Shown: piece after piece, positions 1 through 7,070 of the stretch | Position numbering within the stretch: position 1 is the stretch's first letter | Layout of the letters: the number at the start of each line of letters is the position of its first letter | From: an uncultured Oscillospiraceae bacterium | Lineage (GTDB): Bacteria; Bacillota; Clostridia; Oscillospirales; Oscillospiraceae | DNA: 10,674 nt | Assembly: GCA_910585265.1 (NCBI GenBank) | Contig: CAJUCA010000074.1 | Location: forward strand, 1-10,674 | Direction of reading: 5' to 3' | Translations under genes and position numbers: made by a program | The notes under the pieces: generated by a model | Seen by the model: the letters and a program-made list of their open reading frames with translations, nothing else | What the model was told of the DNA's origin: nothing | Databases searched by the model: none

Positions 1-5
1 CCTCG

Positions 6-33
6 CTTACTCCGCCCTAACTTACTCCGCCCT
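6..33. repeat. Two tandem copies of a 13-bp motif
   Basis: The motif CTTACTCCGCCCT occurs at 6-18 and again at 21-33, a 15-bp period. The rest of 1-157 shows no convincing gene: the long minus-strand reading frame through it also runs through the MITE and the IS end in a different frame from the transposase. What the repeat does is unknown; it may belong to the upstream region of a gene beyond the window edge. Confidence 0.6.
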
Positions 34-157
34 GAAATACAAGTCCATTGTACCACGCTGGGGCTTGGGCGGATAGGTGGAGGGGTTCCACCTGCCTATG
101 TGGTAAGTAATTGCGGAAAAGCCACAGTTGCAAAATCGGTCATTCTGTACTATCCTA

Positions 158-176
158 TAACTATAAATGAGCAAAT
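158..176 (+). repeat. Left terminal inverted repeat of the IS4-type remnant
   Basis: TAACTATAAATGAGCAAAT is the exact reverse complement of 702-720. It lies directly beyond the transposase stop codon at 177-179, as expected for the 3' end of an insertion sequence. Confidence 0.85.
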
Positions 177-711
177 TCAGGAATTGACGAAAGCAGTCCG
201 GCAGAGATGAAGGCCGATGTGGAAGGGCACAATATGGCCAAGGCCGCAGGGAAAGAAGAAATGGGCAAGTGCTAAGAGCCTGTTTAAAATCTGGCGGAAT
301 GCCAGACAGGTGCGGATTTTTTCGCAGGGCAAGGCGATTGACGCAGGAATACTTTGTGTATTTCAAGTCAAGTCAACGCAGCCCAGCGGAAAAAGATGTG
401 CCGGGATGGCGTTTTGATAGATTTTAAACAGGCTCTAAGACAAGCAGCAAGCGATCAAGAGCTTTAGCAGCCCGAACCATGAAACTTTTTAAGCCCATAT
501 AGCGTTTATGAGCGCGGAACAAGACCTCAATGGTCCAGCGGTGAGAATAGTATTCCAGAATCGTCTCATCAGACAGGGTGGAATCGGAGCATAGAAATAC
601 CCGGAGGGCACATTTTCTGCCCATTCCCTCTCGTGTTTTGTGGTTGGTCACACTTCCATTATAACACTTGAGGCTATGCCTTCTTTTTTGCCATTTTTCA
701 GATTTGCTCAT
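177..711 (-). pseudogene. IS4-type transposase, deleted and split by a MITE
   Basis: Reading from ATG at 709-711, the frame encodes a short start and then the C-terminal third of a DDE transposase. The sequence YYSHRWTIEVLFRAHK carries the IS4-family signature Y-x2-R-x3-E-x6-K, including the catalytic Glu. At 436 the frame runs into a MITE, which adds E-P-V and a stop (TAA at 424-426). If the MITE and one TAA copy are removed, the frame continues from codon TTA (273-275) through LALAHFFFPCGLGHIVPF to TGA at 177-179, adding about 32 residues. The N-terminal DDE domain is absent, so the protein cannot be active. An IS701-like assignment is also possible, since both groups share this kind of motif. 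Confidence 0.8.
276..435. mobile_element. 160-bp MITE with IS5-like ends and TAA target duplication
   Basis: It has perfect 17-bp terminal inverted repeats, GAGCCTGTTTAAAATCT at 276-292 and its reverse complement at 419-435. It is flanked by direct repeats TAA at 273-275 and 436-438. A 3-bp TNA duplication with GAGCCTG-type ends is typical of the IS1031-like part of the IS5 family (established knowledge). The interior also pairs imperfectly along its length, with a central stem around AATAC-TTTGT-GTATT, so the whole unit can fold back on itself. It encodes nothing and would need a transposase in trans. Confidence 0.85.
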
Positions 712-720
712 TTATAGTTA
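702..720 (-). repeat. Right terminal inverted repeat of the IS4-type remnant
   Basis: This is the exact reverse complement of 158-176. It contains the ATG (709-711) from which the remaining transposase frame can be read. Confidence 0.85.
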
Positions 721-739
721 ATGACATTGGCCCCTCGGC

Positions 740-761
740 AGATTTTTTCGAACAGGCTGAG
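740..761. repeat. Possible degenerate IS5/MITE-type end
   Basis: AGATTTTTTCGAACAGGCT at 740-758 resembles the nearby MITE end AGATTTTAAACAGGCTC with a short insertion and changes. No partner end or target duplication was found, so this may be a decayed insertion end or chance. Confidence 0.25.
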
Positions 762-764
762 GTG

Positions 765-786
765 TGAGCAGTGTAATGACTGCTTA
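765..786 (-). terminator. Weak stem-loop after the pyruvate-kinase-like gene
   Basis: AGCAGT at 767-772 pairs with ACTGCT at 779-784 around a 6-nt loop, and the stem extends by one wobble and one more pair. It lies 20-40 bp past the stop codon, where an operon end is expected. No T-run follows on the minus strand, so intrinsic termination here is doubtful. Confidence 0.3.
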
Positions 787-804
787 CGCCCGTCCCTTCA
801 CCGC

Positions 805-1764
805 TTATAACTCGATCTTCTCCGCCATGATCTCCGCGTCCATCTGCTCCAGCAGGCGGACGCACTCGGGCACATAACGGCCCACAGCCGTCTCCTCCGA
901 CATCTGCACACCGTACACACCGGATTTCATAATCTCATACAGTGCCTCGATCTCCCCGATGGTGGGGATAGGCTTGGTCTCCATATTCTTCAGCACCTGC
1001 GTGGCCAGGAATACCTTCACATCAAAGTACAGTGCCTTATCGATGATATACTTCTGAAACCGGGGGATCTTCTCAATTCCGATATCAGTGGACAGGTCGC
1101 CCCGATCCACCAGGATGTACTTCACCAGTGGCAGGATCTCGTTGATGCGCTCCACTGCGTCAATGGTTTCGATCTTGGAGATCACCTGGGTGCCTTCCCC
1201 GATGAGGGACTTGGCCTCCGTCACATTTTCCGGCGAGCGCACAAAGGACAGCCCCACAAAGTCCAGCCTATACTGATTGGCCAGCTCAATGAGCTGACGA
1301 TCCTTTTCAAACAGGAACGGAATATCCTTGTGAATGCCTCGGACGTGAACGCCCTTGCCGCTGATCAGCACCCCGTCAGACTTGGACAGAAACACGATTT
1401 GCTCACTGTCGGCAGACACCACCTCAAACTCAAACACACTGTCGTTGGCCCAGGCGGTCATGCCGGGTTTCAAGTGGCGGTAAAAGTCCGGATAGTTGAA
1501 CTGATTGGTCCGCAGTGCGAAGGTCCTGCCCTTTTCCAGCTGGATGCCCACTTCGATGTTGGCGGTGCGCACCTTGTTGCCGGGCAAGTCCATCAAAATC
1601 GCCGCGCCGGGGATCTGGCTGCGGATGTTTTTGATGCCCGCCTCAATGTCGGCGATGGTGCCGTGGGCACCATTGATGCGGTAGATGTTTTTATCACTGT
1701 GGATCTGGGCCAGCGGCACCTCATGGGCCAAGGCGGGACCGGTGGTGAGGATGTATTTCTGCAT
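805..1764 (-). CDS. Pyruvate-kinase-like protein lacking the C-terminal domain
   Basis: The 319-aa protein has the pyruvate kinase barrel and a B domain but stops after the ETAVGRYP region; usual pyruvate kinases are about 470 aa or more with a C-terminal regulatory domain. Residues matching the PEP/metal site are present: R29 and N31 (RINGAHG), D59 and R66 (DLPGNKVRT), K197 and E199 (ISKIET), D223 (DRGDLS) and T255 (LATQ). Differences stand out: the usual SH of NFSHG is A33-H34, the Thr after the first Asp is L60, and the usual Glu of KGPEIR is K64. Ser and Thr at these places are potassium ligands, and Lys in place of that Glu is known from potassium-independent enzymes, so a potassium-independent or changed activity is likely (inference). 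RBS AAAGGAG lies at 1774-1780, overlapping the antiporter stop. It follows the antiporter by 15 bp and is probably co-transcribed. It is unlikely to be the main glycolytic enzyme. Confidence 0.8.
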   Translation of the reverse strand: MQKYILTTGPALAHEVPLAQIHSDKNIYRINGAHGTIADIEAGIKNIRSQIPGAAILMDLPGNKVRTANIEVGIQLEKGRTFALRTNQFNYPDFYRHLKPGMTAWANDSVFEFEVVSADSEQIVFLSKSDGVLISGKGVHVRGIHKDIPFLFEKDRQLIELANQYRLDFVGLSFVRSPENVTEAKSLIGEGTQVISKIETIDAVERINEILPLVKYILVDRGDLSTDIGIEKIPRFQKYIIDKALYFDVKVFLATQVLKNMETKPIPTIGEIEALYEIMKSGVYGVQMSEETAVGRYVPECVRLLEQMDAEIMAEKIEL

Positions 1765-1779
1765 GAAAACGCACTCCTT

Positions 1780-3048
1780 TTACGAATTTTTGGTCAGTTC
1801 CATAAAAATGGTGTCGTCCTTTTTCTGCTGATACCGCAGCCAGTATCCGGCAATCAGGGAGGACAGCATAGTGGTGAGAATCAGCACCGTGAAGAATTCC
1901 GCGCTGATGATCTCATAGGAATAGGCCACCGTGGCCAGGACGATTCCCGGGCCGCCCCGGGCGTTCATCGTCACAGCGAAATTGACAATCACCCGCTTTT
2001 TCAAGTCGGTGAACAGCAGCATAATCACTGTCCCCGCCGCCTCCAGGCCGAAGGCGATCGCAAAGAACAGCAGGAACCGGCCCAGGGAAAAGTTGTGGAT
2101 CAGGTTCAGCTGGATGCCTACCAGGGCGAAATAGATGGGCACGAACAGGGAGAACGAGAAGTTGGCCACCGCATCCATCCGCCCTTCGGCCTCCGGATCG
2201 TTCTGGGAGATCGCCTTGACAATATAGCCGGTGAGGAATGCTGAGTACATGATATTGATGCCCACTCCGTACAGTGCCGCCGAGAACAGCAGCAGCGCGA
2301 TGAAGCTCACCGTATAAAAGTCTGTAGCCTTTACCCTGCCCCGGTAACCCCTGTGCAGGTGATCCGCCGTCAGCTTGGCGATCACAAACATCCCCAGGGT
2401 GAATACGATCACCAGCAGCATATCCGGCAGGTTGACCTCTCCGGTGGTGGCCATCCGGGTCGCCACATTGAGCATGATCCACAGGCACAGATCTTGGAAG
2501 GTGGACACCGTGAGCACCGTGTTGGTAAACGCCGTATTCATCACACCCATGTCGAAGAAGATCTTGGAGATCACCGGGATGGAGGTGATGGCCACGCCGA
2601 TGATGAACACCAGCAGGAAGGAGATATCGTTTCCCCGGCCTCCGATGAACGCCTCTTGAAACATCCCGGCAAAGGGGATGGCCGCCAGCATGGGCAGCAC
2701 CGTGGCCCCGGTGAACACGCAGGCGATGATCTTCGCGTGTTTCCGATCCACATCGATCCGGGTGTTGAAGCCGGAGGAAAACATTAGGAATACCAGACCC
2801 AGCTGGTAGAACAGATTGAGCACCTTACCCTCCTCCGGGTAAGCCAGAAAGACAGACTCCATCTGATCCGGGAAAAAATGATACAGGAACGTGCCGCCGA
2901 ACAGCAGCCCTCCCGTGATCTCTCCTACCACCTTGGGCACCTTGATGGCCTCCATCAGCTTCCCACACAGGTACGCTCCCGCCAGCAGCAGGGCCAGGGC
3001 CAGGAATGTCACAATAATCTCGTGCTCGGACAATGTTTGCAGCGTCAT
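1780..3048 (-). CDS. CPA2-type monovalent cation/proton antiporter
   Basis: This 422-aa membrane protein has about a dozen hydrophobic segments and the layout of the Na+/H+ exchanger family (Kef/NapA/CHX type). Landmarks are VPKVVGEITGGLLFG (37-51), LGLVFLMFSSGFNTRID (83-99), the unwound-helix region AITSIPVISKIFFDMGVMNT (153-172) and the ion-site segment TFQD with D186. Late in the protein RGGPGIVLATVA (364-375) matches the usual RG-x-x-x-x-LA helix. There is no cytoplasmic RCK/TrkA-N domain, so it is shorter than KefB/KefC. It should exchange K+ or Na+ for protons across the cell membrane. A strong RBS (AAGGAGGC) precedes ATG at 3048, and a promoter-like sequence lies upstream. Its partner is the pyruvate-kinase-like gene 15 bp downstream. 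Which ion it carries cannot be read from the sequence. Confidence 0.85.
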   Translation of the reverse strand: MTLQTLSEHEIIVTFLALALLLAGAYLCGKLMEAIKVPKVVGEITGGLLFGGTFLYHFFPDQMESVFLAYPEEGKVLNLFYQLGLVFLMFSSGFNTRIDVDRKHAKIIACVFTGATVLPMLAAIPFAGMFQEAFIGGRGNDISFLLVFIIGVAITSIPVISKIFFDMGVMNTAFTNTVLTVSTFQDLCLWIMLNVATRMATTGEVNLPDMLLVIVFTLGMFVIAKLTADHLHRGYRGRVKATDFYTVSFIALLLFSAALYGVGINIMYSAFLTGYIVKAISQNDPEAEGRMDAVANFSFSLFVPIYFALVGIQLNLIHNFSLGRFLLFFAIAFGLEAAGTVIMLLFTDLKKRVIVNFAVTMNARGGPGIVLATVAYSYEIISAEFFTVLILTTMLSSLIAGYWLRYQQKKDDTIFMELTKNS

Positions 3049-3063
3049 AGCAACCGCCTCCTT

Positions 3064-3100
3064 CTTGTCCGTATTTTACAGGATTTGTGGACAAAAACAA
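3064..3100 (-). promoter_or_regulatory. Candidate sigma-A promoter with flanking palindrome
   Basis: On the minus strand TTGTTT (3100-3095) and TAAAAT (3078-3073) are separated by 16 bp, a fair -35/-10 pair, just upstream of the antiporter RBS. The -10 box lies between the arms of an inverted repeat, TTGTCC at 3065-3070 and GGACAA at 3089-3094, which could be an operator. This would let the antiporter and kinase-like genes be transcribed apart from the sat cluster. Confidence 0.5.
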
Positions 3101-3156
3101 GGGGTTTTGCCGTCCTTTGGTTGCACTCCAAGAAAATGAGAAAATCCCGGCGGCGA

Positions 3157-3402
3157 TCATCTGGCCTGAAGAATTTTGTACACCCGGGAGATGCTCAACT
3201 CGTATTTCCGGGCCAGATCCGCCACCTCGTAATCCCCGCTGTAGAAATCGTCCCGGAGCTGAAGGTTGCGTTCCTCCAGATCGGTGAACTCCGTATTGGC
3301 GGGGAAGTAGACCGTGGTTCCGGCCAGCATGGATACGATGGCGGAATAAGTAGGCTCATCTACCAGCTCCCGCAGTTTCTTCAGTGCCGCCTTGGAGTTC
3401 AT
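3157..3402 (-). CDS. Small Mor-type helix-turn-helix protein
   Basis: The 81-aa protein ends in a clear helix-turn-helix, FYSGDYEVADLARKYELSIS followed by RVYKIL (about 53-78). An earlier LAGTTVYFPA segment (26-35) resembles the middle part of the Mor transcription activator family, named after the phage Mu middle-operon regulator. It is short, without a ligand or sensor domain. Its ATG overlaps the sat stop in an ATGA junction (3399-3402), so it is probably translationally coupled to sat. It sits just before the antiporter promoter and palindrome, so it may regulate that promoter or the whole cluster (inference). Phage-derived Mor-type proteins are often found alone in Firmicutes. Confidence 0.7.
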   Translation of the reverse strand: MNSKAALKKLRELVDEPTYSAIVSMLAGTTVYFPANTEFTDLEERNLQLRDDFYSGDYEVADLARKYELSISRVYKILQAR

Positions 3403-4448
3403 GGGATGAACACCTGGCCGCAGTTCAGGATCGCGTCAAAGATCTCTTTGCGCAGCATGATCTCGTCCGGGATGTAGCCGTCGCCGATGTACTTGCGGAT
3501 GATGGTGCCGCTGATCTCCACCCGATCTGTCTCATAGTGAGCGCAGTGCTTGTCCGTGACGATCTGGCCGCATTTCTTGCAGAAATAGGGCTCCCGGGTG
3601 AGAAGAAGGTGGATGCCCAGATCCGGTTCTATCTCCCGGGCCAGGGCGTGGGCATCGTAGGCCCCATAGTAGCCCCCAACACCCGCGTGGTCCCGCCCGA
3701 TGATGAAGTGGGTGCAGCCCAGGTTGCGGCGGATGATGGCGTGGAATACCGCCTCCCGGGGCCCAGCATAGCGCATCTGGGTCTTGAGTCCCGCAATATG
3801 TACCCGATCCTTGGGATAAAACTCCTCAATCATCCGGTGGTAGGCGGCCATCACCGCCTCTTGTGTGAAATCCCCGGTCTTTTTCCAGCCCACGATAGGG
3901 TTGATAAACAGGCCGTCACATACCTCCAGGCCAATGCGCTGGATGTGCTCGTGGGCCTTGTGGATGGGGTTGCGAGTCTGAAAACCCACCACCGTTTTCC
4001 AGCCCTTTTCTGCAAATACCCGTTTGGTATCCTCCGGCTTCAAGGCATCGGCTAACAGCGATGTGTCCGTCAGCCGTACCGGCCCGCCCACCCTGCAGGC
4101 GGAACGCTCCCGCTCCTTGCGCACGCCGGGGTGGGCGCCCTCCCCGGTGCGGAACACCGCTTCAATATCCGCATCGGTCATATGGAATTTGCTCTCCACG
4201 CTCAACTCCGCCGCCGGGGTGCCCTCGTAAGTCAAGGTCAGGGTATCACCGGGCCGGATGTCCGCAAACTGCTCCTCCGGCACATCCAAGGTGATAGGCA
4301 GGGGGAACACCTGCCCATCCGCCAGGCGGCAGCAATCCACCACGCTGCGGAAATCCTCCGCGCCCATAAAGCCTGTGAGAGGGGCCAGCAGCCCGGTTTC
4401 AATGTTGATTACATCCTGCAGGGTTTCCTCGTTGATCGTTACAATCAT
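3399..4448 (-). CDS. sat: ATP sulfurylase (sulfate adenylyltransferase)
   Basis: This enzyme makes adenosine phosphosulfate (APS) and pyrophosphate from ATP and sulfate. Signature motifs are present: QTRNPIHKAHEH (157-168, ATP site), MRYAGPREA (225-233) and GRDHAGVG (251-258). C290, C293, C302 and H305 (CKKCG...CAH) form a zinc site known from part of the family. The protein is 349 aa, somewhat shorter than usual for a single-chain Sat, with no fused APS kinase. I chose ATG at 4448 because AAAGGAG precedes it; a longer frame reaching 4616 would overlap cysC and has an unrelated N-terminus. It lies 13 bp after cysC and overlaps the Mor-like gene. CysDN subunits and PAPS or APS reductase are not seen nearby, so the product is probably meant for PAPS synthesis. 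Confidence 0.95.
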   Translation of the reverse strand: MIVTINEETLQDVINIETGLLAPLTGFMGAEDFRSVVDCCRLADGQVFPLPITLDVPEEQFADIRPGDTLTLTYEGTPAAELSVESKFHMTDADIEAVFRTGEGAHPGVRKERERSACRVGGPVRLTDTSLLADALKPEDTKRVFAEKGWKTVVGFQTRNPIHKAHEHIQRIGLEVCDGLFINPIVGWKKTGDFTQEAVMAAYHRMIEEFYPKDRVHIAGLKTQMRYAGPREAVFHAIIRRNLGCTHFIIGRDHAGVGGYYGAYDAHALAREIEPDLGIHLLLTREPYFCKKCGQIVTDKHCAHYETDRVEISGTIIRKYIGDGYIPDEIMLRKEIFDAILNCGQVFIP

Positions 4449-4461
4449 GACTCGCGCTCCT

Positions 4462-4977
4462 TTACCGGTACTGAGGGCCATATTTGGCCGCGATATAGTC
4501 CAGCACCGCCTGGCAGGTTTCGTCCACCGTCTGCTTGTCCACTTCCAGCACCAGATCAGGGTGCTGGGGATCGTCAAAGGTGGCGTCAAGCCCCACAATC
4601 TGGGTTCTGCCCGCATTGGCCTGATACATTCCCTTTACGTCATTCTTCATGCTGATTTGCAGATCTTTTTTCAGATAAATTTCGTTATACCCGGCGATCT
4701 TCCTCCGGGCCAGGGCCCGCAGATGCTCCAGCGGAGAGATATTGCAGACAATGCCCACGATGTCGTTCCGATCCAGCAGGTAGGCCCCCAGGATAATCCG
4801 TTTGATGTTGGCCTCCCGCTCCGCATCGGAGTAACCCAGGTCGCGGTCGAACAGATCCCGCACCTCATCGCCGTCCAGCAGATAATTTTTTACGCCCAGC
4901 GTGTTGAAATGAGCCTCCAGTTTTCGGCCAATGGTGGTCTTGCCCGCACCCGATATGCCGATGAGCCAAATAATCAT
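4462..4977 (-). CDS. cysC: APS kinase (adenylylsulfate kinase)
   Basis: This 171-aa P-loop kinase phosphorylates APS to PAPS, the universal sulfate donor. Walker A is GISGAGKTT (7-15), followed by LDGDEVR (34-40), the APS-binding stretch RDLGYSDAEREANIKRI (45-61), and ISPLEHLRALARR (80-92) containing the conserved Ser 81. NDVKGMYQ (112-119) is the usual substrate lid (DxKGxY). It begins right at the first beta strand and so lacks the N-terminal extension many CysC proteins have. RBS GGAGGAAAT precedes the ATG. It lies 12 bp after the sulfotransferase and 13 bp before sat, so the three genes are probably one transcript. Confidence 0.95.
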   Translation of the reverse strand: MIIWLIGISGAGKTTIGRKLEAHFNTLGVKNYLLDGDEVRDLFDRDLGYSDAEREANIKRIILGAYLLDRNDIVGIVCNISPLEHLRALARRKIAGYNEIYLKKDLQISMKNDVKGMYQANAGRTQIVGLDATFDDPQHPDLVLEVDKQTVDETCQAVLDYIAAKYGPQYR

Positions 4978-4989
4978 GGTATTTCCTCC

Positions 4990-7008
4990 TCAGTGGTACA
5001 GCGGCTGCTCTAAAAGTGCCGGATCCAACTCCAGCTTGGGCATCATGCGCAGGGGCTGGCCGTTTTTGTTGACAAAGCGCAGGCCGCGCAGGAGTGTTCG
5101 GGCAGCGGTGCGCCAATTCTCCCGCAAACTGTCCCGGTATTGTTCCGCCGCCTTTTCCAGGACCGCCTCCTGCAGTTCACCGGTAACCTCTGCGTCATTC
5201 ATCTTGATGGAAGCCGTAGAGAGGACATTTTCCTTCCATGCGCCGTAGATATAATGTTCCGCCAAAGTAAATCCCTCGATCCACCGTTCCACTTGCTCCT
5301 CGTCGACCGGCCTGCCATCATAATAATGAAAATCATAACCGTAGGTTTCATAGGCATCCCGCATAAAATATTCGATGAACGCCCGCTCCGCATCGGTGGC
5401 GTACTCGTCATAGGTGCGGTAAACGGCGGCAGTGGAAAATCCAAGGTCGTTTCCCTTCATAGACTCCGGATCCCGCTCGCCGTACATGGAGCAGTAGGTC
5501 ATGCTCTCGGTATAGGGCAAGTCCAGAAAGGCCGCCAGCGCAGTGAAGGTAGCTGTAGGATTCAGCTTGGCGTCCTCAAAGCGCACCAATACGCTGTCCA
5601 TAAACAGCCTGTCCTCCGGGTCGGACATGAAGCTGCGGTTGGCCAGGCAGTCGGTCAAATTGTTGCCCACTACGGGTACCTTATCGTCCTCGCGCTCTCC
5701 CCGCTGGTACGCCTCCACATTGTTATGCATAAAGCGCATGCCGGCCCCATGGCTGGTGGTAATGCGGCGCATGGGAGTGAAGGTTTTGACATACTTAAAA
5801 TTCTTAAAAATTGGGGAATTTTGTATCTCCGCATATGTATCCGAGCTGCACACGGTGTTTCCCTGGGGATCCACCGTCAGGTGGTAATGCTGGTTGGGAA
5901 AGTGGGGCTGCAAAAAGAGTGCCGGAGCGATCCGCGCCGCATGATCCAACCCCTTAACCGAGCGAGCGTCCGACATGAAACAGGCCACCAGAAAATCCTT
6001 GTCCGTCCGATTGGGTATGGAGCACAGATCCTGGAGGATCCGGCCCTTCTCCGGGGTGAGGGCCGCCAGATTTTTCAAGCCTATCCTTTCTGCTTGTATT
6101 ACGGAATCCTTCAATCCCTGTGTTATCTCTGCAATATTTGTCATCATCATTGAGGGCATCACGGTCAGGTTAGGATGCATATCGAAAATTTCATTAAAGA
6201 AATCCCCGCCGTTGTGTGAAGACAGCTGGGTATGCCAGATCAGCCGGTGCACCTCCCGGATGCTGATGGGCTTGACCGGATATGTGCTGTAGTCGATGCC
6301 AAACCGTTCTTTGAAGTCGATGGGATACAACGCCTCCTCATCCTCCATCAAAAAGACCAGCTTTTCCGACTTTAGCAGAGGGCGCAGGCTGAGCACCTTC
6401 AAATGTGCGCAGAATTCCCACCAATTGGAGTAGTGGAGATAGACATGGTTTTCCCGTCCGATATTTTCACTTTTGCGCACGTTGTCGTTGAGATATTCCA
6501 GCTCATACTGGGAGTAAACATCCTTTGCCAGGATGGGATTGTCTAAATTCTTGAAGAAGTTCCGGCTGATCACCGGCTTCTTGAAGTTAATATACGCGCC
6601 AAACCGTCCCTCCGACGGAAAGAAGGGCAGATAGCCCATGTCGTCAAAGGGATAAAACAAAACCGGCAGATCTTCGAAGTCGGGAAAGTCCTTCCGGAAC
6701 AGATAGGGATACCGTTTCAGCTCCCTGCAATTCTTTTCATAGCGGGTTTTTTGCAGCTTTATATTTGGCTCGTAAAACGCCTGGGTAAGGATGGATAGGC
6801 AGTCCTCCTGAAAGCACCCCCGGCGGTACAGATCGATCAGTGCGCTGTAGCTCACCTTGTAATCCCCGCCGTTCTGGAGGATATACAGCGCGGCCTCCAG
6901 CTCCTCCTCCGCTGACTGGGGCTGGTGGAGCACGAGGCTATAGGCCTTGTTGGCCCCTTCGGGTTGGCCCATCGCCGCCAGCTGGCGGGCAATTTCGATA
7001 GCAGTCAT
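4990..7008 (-). CDS. Divergent PAPS-dependent sulfotransferase with N-terminal helical domain
   Basis: This protein of about 672 aa is much longer than typical bacterial sulfotransferases (250-350 aa). Counting from the GTG at 7011, residues 1-100 are helical and TPR-like, and 100-250 form a domain I do not recognise. The sulfotransferase part starts near 260: HTQLSSHNGGDFFNEIF followed by DMHPNL resembles the 5'-phosphosulfate loop (PRSGTT-x-L-x-N-x-L-x-x-HPN) in degenerate form. DSVLVRFEDAKLNPTATF (472-489) is the typical R-x-E-D-L-x-x-x-P-x-x-T region before the final helices. About 100 further residues follow. There is no signal peptide or membrane segment, so it acts in the cytoplasm. 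Start: GAAAGGAAA precedes both GTG (7011) and ATG (7008); I prefer ATG for its spacing of 9. The downstream genes make PAPS, and upstream is flagellin, so a cell-surface acceptor is likely. The acceptor is unknown. Confidence 0.7.
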   Translation of the reverse strand: MTAIEIARQLAAMGQPEGANKAYSLVLHQPQSAEEELEAALYILQNGGDYKVSYSALIDLYRRGCFQEDCLSILTQAFYEPNIKLQKTRYEKNCRELKRYPYLFRKDFPDFEDLPVLFYPFDDMGYLPFFPSEGRFGAYINFKKPVISRNFFKNLDNPILAKDVYSQYELEYLNDNVRKSENIGRENHVYLHYSNWWEFCAHLKVLSLRPLLKSEKLVFLMEDEEALYPIDFKERFGIDYSTYPVKPISIREVHRLIWHTQLSSHNGGDFFNEIFDMHPNLTVMPSMMMTNIAEITQGLKDSVIQAERIGLKNLAALTPEKGRILQDLCSIPNRTDKDFLVACFMSDARSVKGLDHAARIAPALFLQPHFPNQHYHLTVDPQGNTVCSSDTYAEIQNSPIFKNFKYVKTFTPMRRITTSHGAGMRFMHNNVEAYQRGEREDDKVPVVGNNLTDCLANRSFMSDPEDRLFMDSVLVRFEDAKLNPTATFTALAAFLDLPYTESMTYCSMYGERDPESMKGNDLGFSTAAVYRTYDEYATDAERAFIEYFMRDAYETYGYDFHYYDGRPVDEEQVERWIEGFTLAEHYIYGAWKENVLSTASIKMNDAEVTGELQEAVLEKAAEQYRDSLRENWRTAARTLLRGLRFVNKNGQPLRMMPKLELDPALLEQPLYH

Positions 7009-7035
7009 CACGTCATTTCCTTTCGGTGGGTGTAG

Positions 7036-7054
7036 GGGCGCACATCGTGCGCCC
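7036..7054. repeat. REP-like palindrome between flagellin and sulfotransferase
   Basis: GGGCGCAC at 7036-7043 and GTGCGCCC at 7047-7054 form a perfect 8-bp stem with a 3-nt loop, inside a GC-rich stretch (TGTAGGGGCGCAC...). It looks like an interspersed intergenic palindrome, but only one copy is in the window, so dispersion is not shown. Confidence 0.5.
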
Positions 7055-7070
7055 GCCCGTACAGCCGGGG

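Larger units (their letters stand above)
158..720 (-). mobile_element. Internally deleted IS4-type insertion sequence remnant
   Basis: The element is bounded by perfect 19-bp inverted repeats and holds only the C-terminal part of a DDE transposase, which ends directly beside the left repeat. Without the inserted MITE it is about 400 bp, against roughly 1.4 kb for a typical IS4-family element, so most of the transposase gene has been lost. The ends are intact, so it might still be moved by a related transposase supplied in trans. I found no convincing target-site duplication: the left flank ends in CTATCCTA and the right flank begins ATGACATTGG. Confidence 0.8.

Noticed and set aside
22..366. 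Minus-strand open frame of 114 codons
   Set aside because: It runs through the MITE and IS end in a frame different from the transposase and has no recognisable domain.
147..731. Target-site duplication of the IS4-type remnant
   Set aside because: The two flanks do not share a repeat of the 8-12 bp expected; it may have been lost by rearrangement.
1330..2244. Plus-strand open frame of 304 codons
   Set aside because: It crosses from the kinase-like gene into the antiporter on the opposite strand, with His/Gln-rich, non-protein-like composition.
4449..4616. Longer N-terminus for sat
   Set aside because: The extra 56 codons overlap cysC in another frame and are Trp/Arg-rich; AAAGGAG before 4448 and family alignment support the shorter start.
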